DNA of 8,663 nucleotides, taken from assembly GCA_013140955.1 (NCBI GenBank), contig JABFRY010000464.1:1-8663 (forward strand). Direction: 5' to 3'. The stretch is from Acidobacteriota bacterium (lineage in GTDB: Bacteria; Acidobacteriota; Vicinamibacteria; Vicinamibacterales; UBA2999). Below the pieces are notes generated by a model that worked only from the letters and a program-made list of their open reading frames with translations, had not been told where the DNA came from and searched no databases. Position numbers and translations under genes: made by a program. This document shows, piece by piece, positions 1-6,195 of the stretch. Positions within the stretch are counted from its first letter, which is position 1. Every line of letters begins with the position of its first letter.

Positions 1-2
1 CG

Positions 3-392
3 CCGGCTGCGCCGGCGCGGCCCGCGCGTCCGGGGATTGCGGCTGGCGGCGGGGGCGACGCCCGGAACCTCGCGGGTATGTACGACCTTGCCGGCTACCG
101 GCTGCAGGGCGTCGAGTACCCGATCTCGGGCGAGCTGGGCCTGGCGCCACTCGACGGCGGGCGCGGGTACGAGTTCACGATGGCGGTCACCGACTTCTCG
201 CAGGGCGGCGTGGTCCTGCGTTACGTCGGCTTCCTCCAGCCCGACGCCGGCAACTGGACAACCCTGGTGATCCGCACGAGCGACCCTGAGGCGGTCGTCA
301 ACACGCCCATCCCCACACGCGTCACGATTGACAACCGCCGGCTCGTCATCGAGAACGCCCTTGGGCAGTACAGCGTGTGGACACGCCGGTGA
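3..392 (+). CDS. C-terminal part of a lipocalin-like hypothetical protein, cut by the left edge
   Basis: The frame is open to the window edge, so the true start lies outside; the first internal ATG is at 78. The visible N-terminal piece is Pro/Ala/Gly-rich (PAAPARPARP), like a linker after a signal peptide. It is followed by GMYDL and alternating hydrophobic strands, a Gly-Arg-Gly-Tyr turn, then TRVTIDNRRLVIE and GQYSVWTRR at the end. A GxYxL opening, paired strands around a D-G-x-x-Y turn and a closing L-x-I-x-x-x-x-G-x-Y-x-x-x-R resemble small secreted lipocalin-like beta-barrels. That fold is inferred from pattern only and no ligand can be named. The gene converges on the RibD-like gene to its right. 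That the frame is coding is fairly likely; the family assignment is weak. Confidence 0.6.
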   Translation, partial: PAAPARPARPGIAAGGGGDARNLAGMYDLAGYRLQGVEYPISGELGLAPLDGGRGYEFTMAVTDFSQGGVVLRYVGFLQPDAGNWTTLVIRTSDPEAVVNTPIPTRVTIDNRRLVIENALGQYSVWTRR

Positions 393-414
393 CGCGCGCC
401 GCCTGAGACGCGTC
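391..414 (+). terminator. Weak hairpin at the end of the first gene
   Basis: GACGCG (391-396) and CGCGTC (409-414) form a six-base-pair GC stem with a 12-base loop, overlapping the stop codon of the partial gene. No T-run follows, so a factor-independent terminator is only a possibility. It lies in the 157-bp gap between two convergent genes, where I see nothing else. Confidence 0.15.
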
Positions 415-549
415 CGCAGTTCACCGGCCCGTCCGGCCTTCTCAGCCAGCAGCGGGTCGCGCGTGGACGGCTCTCAGGGATTCCCCGCGTCCGCCTGGTC
501 CTTGCCCTGCCCCCGCCCCGTCAGGCGTCCCCCCGTGGCACGTGAGCCG

Positions 550-1122
550 TCAAGCGGGATCGGTTCCTGGCCGCGCCGGCATCTGATATCGGAGTTCCGC
601 GAACCCGGCACCCACCTGCCGCACGGACACGAGCACCAGCGGTGGCTGCGTGAGCCGGCGGGGAAAGAGCGGCTTGCCGGAGCCCAGCGTCACCGACCCC
701 ACCTGCACGAGCATCTCGTCCAGGAGTCCGGCATCGTGGAACTGCCCGGCCAGGTCGCCCCCGCCGACGATCCAGATGTTCCTGTCCCCGGCGGCCGCAC
801 GCATGGCCGCGTGGACCGGCTCCACGCTCCCCTTCACGAAGGACACCGCGGCTCCCGCGATGGCGGGCAGCGTCCGCGTGGAAAACACCCACGTGGGCTG
901 CGTGTACGGCCAGGGCGAACCGGTCTGGGCGGCTATCGTGTCGCCGTGACGCAACATCCACTCGTAGGTCGCGGAGCCCATCGCCAGTGCGCCCACCCGG
1001 GCGATGAAGTCCGGGTAGCCCGTGTCGTTGATGTCGCCCAGGGGGAACAGCCAGTCGAGCGAGTCGTCCTCCGTGGCAATGAAGCCGTCGAGACTCGTCG
1101 CCGTGAAGTACTGCGTGGCCAT
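550..1122 (-). CDS. RibD C-terminal domain / dihydrofolate reductase-like protein
   Basis: A 190-aa protein of the usual length for free-standing RibD_C/DHFR-like reductases, presumably cytoplasmic and NAD(P)H-dependent; its substrate cannot be told from sequence. Family marks are TSLDGFIA (residues 9-16), the ALAMGSATYE stretch around 45-54 that normally reads as a G-R-x-T-Y motif, PTWVFSTR (76-83), IWIVGGGDLAG (116-126), the nucleotide-binding loop, and GLLDEMLVQV leading into GSGKPLFP (147-154). I chose the ATG at 1122 because AGGAG sits 10 bases upstream and the family N-terminus starts there; the open frame runs 13 codons further, to 1161, with no family similarity. It stands alone, with a dead BrnTA locus upstream and a perfect 19-bp palindrome 20 bases before its start. 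This fold is often called deaminase/reductase in databases, but no deaminase domain is present. Confidence 0.9.
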   Translation of the reverse strand: MATQYFTATSLDGFIATEDDSLDWLFPLGDINDTGYPDFIARVGALAMGSATYEWMLRHGDTIAAQTGSPWPYTQPTWVFSTRTLPAIAGAAVSFVKGSVEPVHAAMRAAAGDRNIWIVGGGDLAGQFHDAGLLDEMLVQVGSVTLGSGKPLFPRRLTQPPLVLVSVRQVGAGFAELRYQMPARPGTDPA

Positions 1123-1142
1123 GACACCTCGCTCCTGCGTCG

Positions 1143-1161
1143 GTGGCAACCGTGTTGCCAC
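1143..1161. promoter_or_regulatory. Perfect 19-bp palindrome, candidate operator of the RibD-like gene
   Basis: GTGGCAAC, a three-base centre (CGT), then GTTGCCAC: eight perfect base pairs of dyad symmetry starting 20 bp upstream of the ATG at 1122. Length and symmetry fit the binding site of a dimeric repressor such as a TetR-type regulator. As RNA it would be an eight-bp hairpin just ahead of the ribosome-binding site. No regulator gene is visible in the window. Confidence 0.45.
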
Positions 1162-1185
1162 GAAATCTGTGCCTGGGTTCGCGCG

Positions 1186-1508
1186 TCAGCCAGCCCGGCG
1201 CTTCTTCTCGTGCCGTCGTTGCTCCATGTACGAGCGCAGCACGGCATGATGCGGGACTGGTAGCGCGGCCCCTGAGCCTTGAACCACGTCAGCACGTCGC
1301 TATCGACTCACAGCGAAATCGGCTGTTTGGAGACCGGCTCCACAACGGAGGCGATGGCCCAGAAGTCCGCCGGCAGGTCACTGAGCTCCGGCGGCGACGT
1401 GGCCTGGATCTCACGCTTCGTCATGCTCCGGAGCCGGCCCAGATCGGCCCGCCCACGTCGGGACCGGCTATGTCGCTGCGATGCGGTCTTGGTAGATCTT
1501 GCGCTCAT
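1186..1508 (-). pseudogene. brnA: Broken BrnA-type antitoxin (nonsense codon plus frameshift)
   Basis: Read across two lesions, this is a BrnA antitoxin, the DNA-binding partner that neutralises BrnT RNase toxin and represses the operon. The first part (1508-1311) holds DLGRLRSMTKREI, then SPPELSDLPADFW and SKQPISL, the lead-in to the ribbon-helix-helix. Lesion 1 is TGA at 1308-1310 where the family has Arg (SLR-VD), consistent with CGA to TGA. The frame resumes with VDSDVLTWFKAQGPRYQSRI. Lesion 2, near 1246-1249, is the loss of one base: ATCATGCCG where ATCAATGCCG would give I-N-A. Restoring it yields AVLRSYMEQRRHEKKRRAG and a stop at 1186. The start could also be the internal ATG at 1424. 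Both lesions hit the conserved DNA-binding half, so the product is dead unless they are sequence errors. Confidence 0.75.
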
Positions 1509-1623
1509 GGCGATGACTCACCCGGGCCGAGTGCCGAACGACACGGCCACCGGCCTGGTACGTGTAGCACGTGGGCTCGTCAGCAGGCGCTCTCCCCAGC
1601 CTCACGGTCTCCCGCGCCTGATG
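1468..1623 (-). pseudogene. brnT: Probable relic of the BrnT toxin
   Basis: An open frame immediately upstream of and overlapping the brnA relic ends with YTYQAGGRVVRHSARVSHR, then HERKIYQDRIAAT and TAG at 1468. BrnT toxins end in a closely similar way: a YT-turn-G strand, then S-A-R-x5-E-R-x2-Y; the last motif matches in spacing here. Position and order (toxin first, short overlap with the antitoxin) are those of brnT-brnA operons. The frame is open up to a stop at 1732-1734 but has no ATG and no recognisable BrnT N-terminus; a GTG near 1605 is the only start-like codon I noticed. I read it as a toxin that lost its front half. Chance similarity is possible because the diagnostic part is short. 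Confidence 0.4.
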
Positions 1624-1812
1624 AGCATATGCCCCGGTATCCGACCTCGCAACCCAATAGCCAGGCGTGCGCTGAGCCGTCCCGGCGTTGCGGGCGCCTG
1701 CGGTGCCGTGACAACGGTCCTTCTGAACGCTCTACGGAGAGGTCGTGCGCGATGCGGTGGGACGCGGTGGCGCAGCTCGAACTGCCCTACCCGGGCGACA
1801 CACCCTCTACGC

Positions 1813-1818
1813 TACACT
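1813..1818 (+). promoter_or_regulatory. Possible -10 element for a near-leaderless TraB-like mRNA
   Basis: TACACT at 1813-1818 matches four of six bases of the sigma70 -10 consensus. It ends seven bases before the ATG at 1826, so transcription from it would begin at or next to the start codon. No ribosome-binding site precedes that ATG (ACTGGCCGCG), which agrees with leaderless initiation. No good -35 box is seen at the expected distance. Confidence 0.3.
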
Positions 1819-1825
1819 GGCCGCG

Positions 1826-2659
1826 ATGCAGGCGGCCTGTTGGCTCCTCGTCGCTTCAACCGTACTGAGCGCGGCGTGCGCGACGCGGAACGCCCGGCTG
1901 ATGTCGTTCCGCGAGTACGGGGCCGCACTTCATAGCTTCCCCACGGTGCTTCGACTCCAAGGCAGAACCGGGACGCTGCTCTACTACGGTGTCGCGCATA
2001 CGAGCGACCCCGCGAATCCTCAGGTGGAGGAAATCCAGCGACTCTGGACCGAGTTCCAGCCAACTGCTGCCTTCAATGAGGGCGGAGCTCCGCCGGTGCT
2101 GGAGACGCTGGAGGAAACAGTTGGGCGCTACGGCGAGTCGGCGCTGGTGCGGTGGCTTGCCCGACGCGACGGCGTGACCGTCCAGACCTTCGAGCCCTCG
2201 CGTGCTGAAGTCGTCGCCGCCCTGGCTCCGCACTTCGCTCCCGAGCAGTACAAGGTGGCGCTGGTGCTCCGCGGTCTGGCAGAGAATAGCCGCCGCGCCG
2301 AGCAGTTCCGTATTGCCGACATCGACGCGGAAGTGGACCGTGTGTTGGCGATTCTGTCGCGCACTCCAGGCCTCGAGGGGGCGCCAACGACGGCCGCTGA
2401 CTTCGCGGCGCGTGCAACCCGGCTGGTGCCAGTCGATGCCGACTGGCGGCGTCCTGACCCGGCGTGGTTCGACCCGGTTCCAGAGCCTCCAGCCACCTGG
2501 ATGAACGCGTTTGCCAAAGCCGAGAACGAGTTCCGTGACCGGGTCATCATACGGACCCTTGCAGATACGGTGCGTGCCGGCGAGCGTGTGTTCGCCGTGA
2601 TCGGCGGCACACACGTCGTGATGCAGGAGCGGGCCTTGCGCGACCTCCTGTCGCGGTAA
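1826..2659 (+). CDS. Exported TraB/TIKI-like (GumN-type) protein
   Basis: A 277-aa protein. Residues 1-18 (MQAACWLLVASTVLSAAC) look like a signal peptide; the Cys at 18 could be lipidated, although Ser at -3 makes a poor lipobox. The mature part carries two GxxH motifs, GVAH at 55-58 and GGTH at 260-263, and an acidic NEGG at 84-87. Paired GxxH motifs with a conserved Glu mark the TraB/PrgY/GumN/TIKI superfamily, whose characterised animal members are metal-dependent proteases. From this I infer a periplasmic or surface hydrolase; the substrate is unknown. I chose ATG 1826 rather than the upstream in-frame start at 1745 because the signal peptide begins there. Divergence from typical members is considerable, so the family call is moderate. 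The gene stands alone on the plus strand. Confidence 0.7.
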   Translation: MQAACWLLVASTVLSAACATRNARLMSFREYGAALHSFPTVLRLQGRTGTLLYYGVAHTSDPANPQVEEIQRLWTEFQPTAAFNEGGAPPVLETLEETVGRYGESALVRWLARRDGVTVQTFEPSRAEVVAALAPHFAPEQYKVALVLRGLAENSRRAEQFRIADIDAEVDRVLAILSRTPGLEGAPTTAADFAARATRLVPVDADWRRPDPAWFDPVPEPPATWMNAFAKAENEFRDRVIIRTLADTVRAGERVFAVIGGTHVVMQERALRDLLSR

Positions 2660-2674
2660 GGATCGACCCTGCCG

Positions 2675-2690
2675 GGAGATTGCTATCTCC
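2675..2690. terminator. Six-bp inverted repeat between convergent genes
   Basis: GGAGAT (2675-2680), loop TGCT, ATCTCC (2685-2690), 15 bp after the TraB-like stop and about 70 bp beyond the VOC gene stop on the other strand. The symmetry could serve both genes, but neither strand has a T-run after the stem. Confidence 0.25.
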
Positions 2691-2758
2691 ACTGAGTCGC
2701 ACTGGTTCGGCTGTCTGCTGGACGCTAGGTGGGCACATCTGCGGGGTGCACATCGCCC

Positions 2759-3199
2759 CTACTTCCCGCCCGTGACGTCGATGAACGCGCCGGTCGTGAA
2801 CGACGCCTCGGTCGGGCTCTCGAAGCACAGCGAGTAGCCGTCCGGCTCGGGCACGAAGAGCTGCGTCATCCCGTACTCGGCAATGGAGACGGGTGGCAGC
2901 TGCAGGCCTCGACTCGTGAACTCCGCGCGGAGCCGCTCCACGTCGTCGCAGACCACGTACAAGGCCACGCCCCGGCCCCGGCCGTTCGCGGGGCCGTCTT
3001 CGTCGTCGGCTTGTTGCAGCATCAGCGATGCGCCGCCGCGTTCGAGGCGACACCAGAACACTCGCCCGTCGATGTCCGCGCGCCCCACGACGGAGAACCC
3101 GAGCACCCCCTCGTAGAAGCCAATGGACCGCTCGATGTCCTGGACGGCCAGGAGCGGCCAGAGCTGTCGGATGGTCGAACGCCGTTCGTCTGTAGCCAT
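2759..3199 (-). CDS. VOC family protein (glyoxalase / bleomycin-resistance type)
   Basis: A 146-aa protein of normal length for a two-module vicinal-oxygen-chelate fold. Module one runs from LWPLLAVQDIERSIGFYEG (13-31) through VLGFSVVG to FWCRLERGGASLML (48-61). Module two runs from VALYVVCDDVERLRAEF (78-94) to FVPEPDGYSLCFESP (115-129), with the usual Glu at 127. The metal-ligand histidines of true glyoxalase I are absent: the first strand reads LLAV and the second VALYVV. It is therefore more like the ligand-sequestering bleomycin-resistance branch than a metal-dependent lyase, although dioxygenase-like relatives cannot be excluded. GGGAGGAG just upstream of ATG 3199 is a strong ribosome-binding site. 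It starts 18 bp after the nucleotidyltransferase stop, so the two are very likely co-transcribed. Confidence 0.9.
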   Translation of the reverse strand: MATDERRSTIRQLWPLLAVQDIERSIGFYEGVLGFSVVGRADIDGRVFWCRLERGGASLMLQQADDEDGPANGRGRGVALYVVCDDVERLRAEFTSRGLQLPPVSIAEYGMTQLFVPEPDGYSLCFESPTEASFTTGAFIDVTGGK

Positions 3200-3217
3200 G
3201 GCACTCCTCCCTCAGCG

Positions 3218-3994
3218 CTAGTCAGCGTCCCGCTGCCGAACAGGCAAGTCCAGATCCCGTAGTAGCGCTGCACCCCACGCGCTGGCCCTGGGCAGGTGCG
3301 CCTCAATCCCCGCGAGGTCTCGCACGAACATCAGGTCCCGCAGCTGGCTGTAGGCGGCCGGCGGGAGGTCGCGATCGAGGTAGCGCATGCCGAAGTCCCA
3401 GCGTGCAGGGCAGTACTGCATGCGCAGCAGCTCGACGAGCGGCTTCAGCGTGTAGCCCCAGAAGCTCGCGAGGGCCTCCACTTCCTGGCCACGCAACACC
3501 GCCTTCCGCACGAAGCTCTGGCTCACCACGAACCAGGCGTCCAGCTCCCGGCGCCTCGCGTCCCGTCTCGCCGCCAACGCGTCTTCGTCCAGTGGCCTCG
3601 GACGCAGCCAGTCTCCCTTGTCGAACAGACAACGCGGCACACCGTGCCGCTCAACCTCCAGTGCCTGGGCGCTGGCCCCAGCCCTGAGGATGATCAGATC
3701 CACCAGCAGGAAGTCGTCGCTCTCCTTCAGCTTGTAGTAACGACCAGGAGGCGAGACGTGGCTCGTCGTGATGGGCGATACAGCTCCGAGCGCCGCCTCC
3801 GCCACCGCGTAGAGCACGTCCAGCGGGACATCGTCGTCCGCCAGCACGTTCAGGTCGATGTCCGAGTAATCGTCCACTGCACCAAATGCCGCGCTGCCGC
3901 CCTCCCACGCCGCAAGGACCGACGGCAGCGGTTCGAGCGCGACACACACGGCGCTCGTGATTCTGGTGCGGAGTGACTGGTTGCTGCTGGTCAT
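3218..3994 (-). CDS. Nucleotidyltransferase-domain protein (aminoglycoside adenylyltransferase-like)
   Basis: A 258-aa protein. The polymerase-beta-type nucleotidyltransferase signature GGSAAFGAVDDYSDIDLNV lies at 32-50, with metal-binding aspartates D45 and D47; VDLIIL at 98-103 offers the third carboxylate, D99. The C-terminal half (about 145-258) is largely helical, as in substrate-binding domains of antibiotic nucleotidyltransferases such as ANT(6) or Lnu-type enzymes. I infer transfer of a nucleotide to a small molecule, possibly an aminoglycoside or lincosamide. No strict resistance-gene signature is visible, so the substrate is unassigned. GAGG about ten bases before ATG 3994 is a modest ribosome-binding site. 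It is the first gene of a pair with the VOC gene 18 bp downstream; the serine hydrolase ends 69 bp upstream on the same strand. Confidence 0.85.
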   Translation of the reverse strand: MTSSNQSLRTRITSAVCVALEPLPSVLAAWEGGSAAFGAVDDYSDIDLNVLADDDVPLDVLYAVAEAALGAVSPITTSHVSPPGRYYKLKESDDFLLVDLIILRAGASAQALEVERHGVPRCLFDKGDWLRPRPLDEDALAARRDARRRELDAWFVVSQSFVRKAVLRGQEVEALASFWGYTLKPLVELLRMQYCPARWDFGMRYLDRDLPPAAYSQLRDLMFVRDLAGIEAHLPRASAWGAALLRDLDLPVRQRDAD

Positions 3995-4063
3995 GGTTGG
4001 GAACCTCGTGGCACCCGCCGCTCTCGCCTACCCAAGGGCTACCTGGTTGATCGCCAGACTCCG

Positions 4064-5317
4064 TCAGGCCACCGCGTGCGCAGACCGTCTGCGCGCACGC
4101 CTGTGCCACACGATCGCCAGCAGCAGGATGACCACCGCCCCACCGATCAGGGCCGGCACCACCCGCCGCACCTCCTCGGGCACGCTGAGGAAGTCGGGCA
4201 CGCCAGCCTGCCAGAACACCCACTGCGAACCAATGGTGGTGGCCAGGGCCGGACTGCCTGTGACGAGTACCACGATGCCGTCCTTCGTCTCGGGGTTGAT
4301 CCGCACGGCGGCGTTCAGGGCCGGTTCATTTGCGCCGTCATGGCCGAAGACGACATCGCCGTTCGACGCGGGCGCGTACAGCATCGTTCCGAGGCCCCAG
4401 ATGGCAAAGCCCTGTATGCGAGCTTCGGGCTGGCGCATGGCAAGACGTGTCTCGCTGCTCAGCCACGGCCCTGAGTCCCCGGCCAGCTGCGCCAGCACGA
4501 ACGTGGCCATGTCGCCCGCGGATGTATTGAACCCGGTCGCCGCCTTGGAGGCATAGCGGTAGACGGTGGCCGGTCGGCCGGACCGGTCGTAGGACTTCGC
4601 GGAGTGTTCAACCGCGCCCAGGTCGGAGTACCCGGACCGTGTCATGCCGAGCGGCTGGAGGATGGTTCGCGTGACGAACGCGTCGAACCTCTCCCCCGAC
4701 ACCTCCTCGACCAGCAGTTCGAGCAGCAGGTAACCACCGCCGGAGTACTGCCACTCAGTCCCCGGGTCGAGTCCCACCGCAATGGACACGGGCTGTCCCG
4801 ACGAGGACCTGGGCTCTGCCAGCGACTGCTCCAGGGTGGGCACCGGTTCATCGAGCCGGTAGTCACCGAAGCCCAACCCGTCGGTGAGCCCGGCGGTGTG
4901 GCTGAGCAGGCGACGCGCGGTCACCCCGCGATGGTCGAATCCGCTTGCCGGGAGCCGCCAGCGCGTCAGGTAGTCCTCGACCGGGCGGTCGAGGTCCAGC
5001 CTCCCCTGCTCCACGAGCGCCATCACCGCATGCGCCGTGATCCACTTGCTCATCGACGCCGTGGCGAACACCGTGTCGCGCTCGATCCGGTCAGCGCCCG
5101 TGGAGTAGTACTCCGCGGCGATCTGCCCGTCCTCGATCAGCAGGAGCGCGGTGTTGCCACGGTTGGACTCTTCGACGAGCGCAACCGCCGCGCGCATGAA
5201 GGCCTGCAGGTCGCCGGCGGGTGCGACCGGGCCGTGCCACCACCCAAACAGGGCTCCAGCGACGACGGTCGCCACCCAGAGGAGGAGTGCCAGGAGGGTG
5301 ACAGCGATGACCTTCAT
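4064..5317 (-). CDS. Membrane-anchored serine hydrolase (class C beta-lactamase / PBP-like)
   Basis: A 417-aa protein. Residues 4-23 form a hydrophobic signal anchor. The beta-lactamase-like domain holds the Ser-x-x-Lys nucleophile motif SMSK at 88-91, RRLLSHTAGL at 135-144, the Tyr motif YSGGGY at 191-196 (the family usually has Y-S-N), and HDG at 326-328 in place of Lys-Thr-Gly. A second transmembrane helix spans about 388-404 and is followed by a basic tail (RRARRRSAHAVA). Topology is thus a periplasmic domain held by both ends. Such proteins are DD-peptidase-like or esterase-like hydrolases; true beta-lactamase activity is not implied. The start lacks a good ribosome-binding site but the anchor fixes it. 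The gene begins 37 bp after vapC on the same strand, so it may be read through from the vapBC promoter; no separate promoter was obvious in the gap. Confidence 0.9.
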   Translation of the reverse strand: MKVIAVTLLALLLWVATVVAGALFGWWHGPVAPAGDLQAFMRAAVALVEESNRGNTALLLIEDGQIAAEYYSTGADRIERDTVFATASMSKWITAHAVMALVEQGRLDLDRPVEDYLTRWRLPASGFDHRGVTARRLLSHTAGLTDGLGFGDYRLDEPVPTLEQSLAEPRSSSGQPVSIAVGLDPGTEWQYSGGGYLLLELLVEEVSGERFDAFVTRTILQPLGMTRSGYSDLGAVEHSAKSYDRSGRPATVYRYASKAATGFNTSAGDMATFVLAQLAGDSGPWLSSETRLAMRQPEARIQGFAIWGLGTMLYAPASNGDVVFGHDGANEPALNAAVRINPETKDGIVVLVTGSPALATTIGSQWVFWQAGVPDFLSVPEEVRRVVPALIGGAVVILLLAIVWHRRARRRSAHAVA

Positions 5318-5353
5318 GTGGGTGCGTTCGTCCAGCCGTCGAGGGGGCTGCCG

Positions 5354-5779
5354 CTACCGGCGCGGCTTCGCGCCTTTCGGCGACCACACCTCGAGGGCGC
5401 AGTGCCGTGCCGCATGGACGAAGTCCTGGTCCGTGCTCAGCAAGGTCATCTCGTGCCTGAGACACAGCTGCGCGATGAGCGCGTCGACCGTTCCGAGCTG
5501 CACGCCGGCCCGACGACAGGTGTTCCGAAGACCTGCCGCCGCGACATGGTCGTCTCGATCAGGCTGAACGAGTGCCAGCGACGTGAAGCGCTCGACAATC
5601 TGCTGGCTGGCCTTGGCCCCGGAGAACCCCTGCAGCAATTCCTGTAACACGAGTCCCGTGGTCACGACGACCGCGTCGCCGGCGAGCGCTCCCTTCAGGG
5701 CCTGGACTTCGGCGCCGTTCGCTTCAGCATCTCGCCGGAGCGCCAGTGACCAGACGCTGGTGTCGACGAACAGCGTCAC
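5354..5779 (-). CDS. vapC: VapC-type PIN-domain toxin
   Basis: A 141-aa protein of typical VapC length. The PIN-domain acidic residues are in place: D6 in LFVDTSVW, E47 in LVLQELLQG, D99 in GTVDALIAQL, and D117 in LLSTDQDF, with D119 close by. These bind divalent metal and cut RNA, commonly tRNA or rRNA in characterised VapCs; the target here is unknown. The start is GTG at 5779, and GTGA overlaps the vapB stop (TGA at 5776-5778) by four bases. This arrangement couples toxin translation to antitoxin translation and should keep toxin output below antitoxin. All four active-site acids are present, so the toxin is probably functional. Confidence 0.93.
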   Translation of the reverse strand: MTLFVDTSVWSLALRRDAEANGAEVQALKGALAGDAVVVTTGLVLQELLQGFSGAKASQQIVERFTSLALVQPDRDDHVAAAGLRNTCRRAGVQLGTVDALIAQLCLRHEMTLLSTDQDFVHAARHCALEVWSPKGAKPRR

Positions 5780-5976
5780 TTCCGGGAACGCTCAGCCTTG
5801 TAGTCGAACGACCGGTCCCACTCGAGCTTGCCCATCAAGTCGAGGACGCGCTTCTGCTGGCGACGGGCGATGAACTCCTGCAGGGCCTTGGTGACAGCTG
5901 CCTTCTTCGTGCGTTCCCCGCTCACAGCAAGCGCACGGTCAAGCAGGTCGGGATCGAGGGCAAGATTCGTAGCCAT
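5776..5976 (-). CDS. vapB: VapB-type antitoxin
   Basis: A 66-aa protein, the usual size for the VapB antitoxin family. The N-terminal MATNLALDPDLLDRAL and the following GERTKKAAVTKALQEFI match the beta-strand and two helices of a DNA-binding dimer. The C-terminal KLEWDRSFDYKAER is the segment that in relatives wraps around and blocks the PIN toxin. I chose ATG 5976 because GGAGGT lies four bases upstream and the family N-terminus starts there; the open frame continues 47 codons upstream without family similarity, through the promoter. It is the first gene of the vapB-vapC unit and should repress its own promoter together with VapC. Confidence 0.92.
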   Translation of the reverse strand: MATNLALDPDLLDRALAVSGERTKKAAVTKALQEFIARRQQKRVLDLMGKLEWDRSFDYKAERSRK

Positions 5977-5987
5977 GTGCACCTCCG

Positions 5988-6012
5988 TGTGTAGCAGTCT
6001 ACACATCTGTAG
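5988..6012. promoter_or_regulatory. vapBC operator: perfect 18-bp palindrome plus a third half-site
   Basis: TGTGTAG, four bases, CTACACA forms a perfect inverted repeat at 5988-6005. The core half-site TGTAG/CTACA occurs three times in alternating orientation, at 5990-5994, 5999-6003 and 6008-6012, each nine bases from the last, so overlapping dyads share the middle half-site. The array covers the -10 box and part of the spacer of the vapBC promoter. This is where autoregulating VapB or VapBC complexes bind in studied systems; binding here is inferred. Confidence 0.65.
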
Positions 6013-6024
6013 GCGTCCTGACAA
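5996..6024 (-). promoter_or_regulatory. Sigma70-type promoter of vapBC
   Basis: On the minus strand, TTGTCA (6019-6024, five of six matches to the -35 consensus), a spacer of exactly 17 bp, then TAGACT (5996-6001, four of six matches to the -10 consensus). Transcription would start near 5989, leaving a leader of about a dozen bases that consists mostly of the GGAGGT ribosome-binding site. The -10 element lies inside the operator palindrome. Confidence 0.65.
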
Positions 6025-6195
6025 CGAAGGAGCCAACCTGCACTGATCAGGAGCCCCCTGCTGGCGGCAACTCCTCACGCACCGCCATCCAGGAGAGCGG
6101 CCAGACGCTGGCGACAATCGCCCGCTGGCAAGAGCGGCGGCCTATCCGCCCGGATCGTCCTCGCCGCGACGCTCCACCAAGAACCGCCGGGACGG

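Noticed and set aside
328..1263. Plus-strand open frame of 311 codons across the RibD-like gene
   Set aside because: Shadow of the minus-strand reductase, which has convincing motifs and a ribosome-binding site.
1143..1868. Long plus-strand open frame of 241 codons
   Set aside because: It lies opposite the brnTA relic, whose minus-strand reading has clear family motifs; its own translation is Arg/Ser/Pro-rich with no domain.
1856..2692. Minus-strand open frame of 278 codons
   Set aside because: Antisense to the TraB-like gene and lacking family motifs, whereas the plus strand has a signal peptide and paired GxxH motifs.
4604..5647. Plus-strand open frame of 347 codons
   Set aside because: Antisense to the serine hydrolase and vapC, both with intact catalytic motifs; its composition is that of a GC-rich shadow frame.
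6122..6137. Inverted repeat CCGCT-N6-AGCGG as a GNAT terminator
   Set aside because: Only five base pairs and no T-run; such repeats are frequent in GC-rich DNA.
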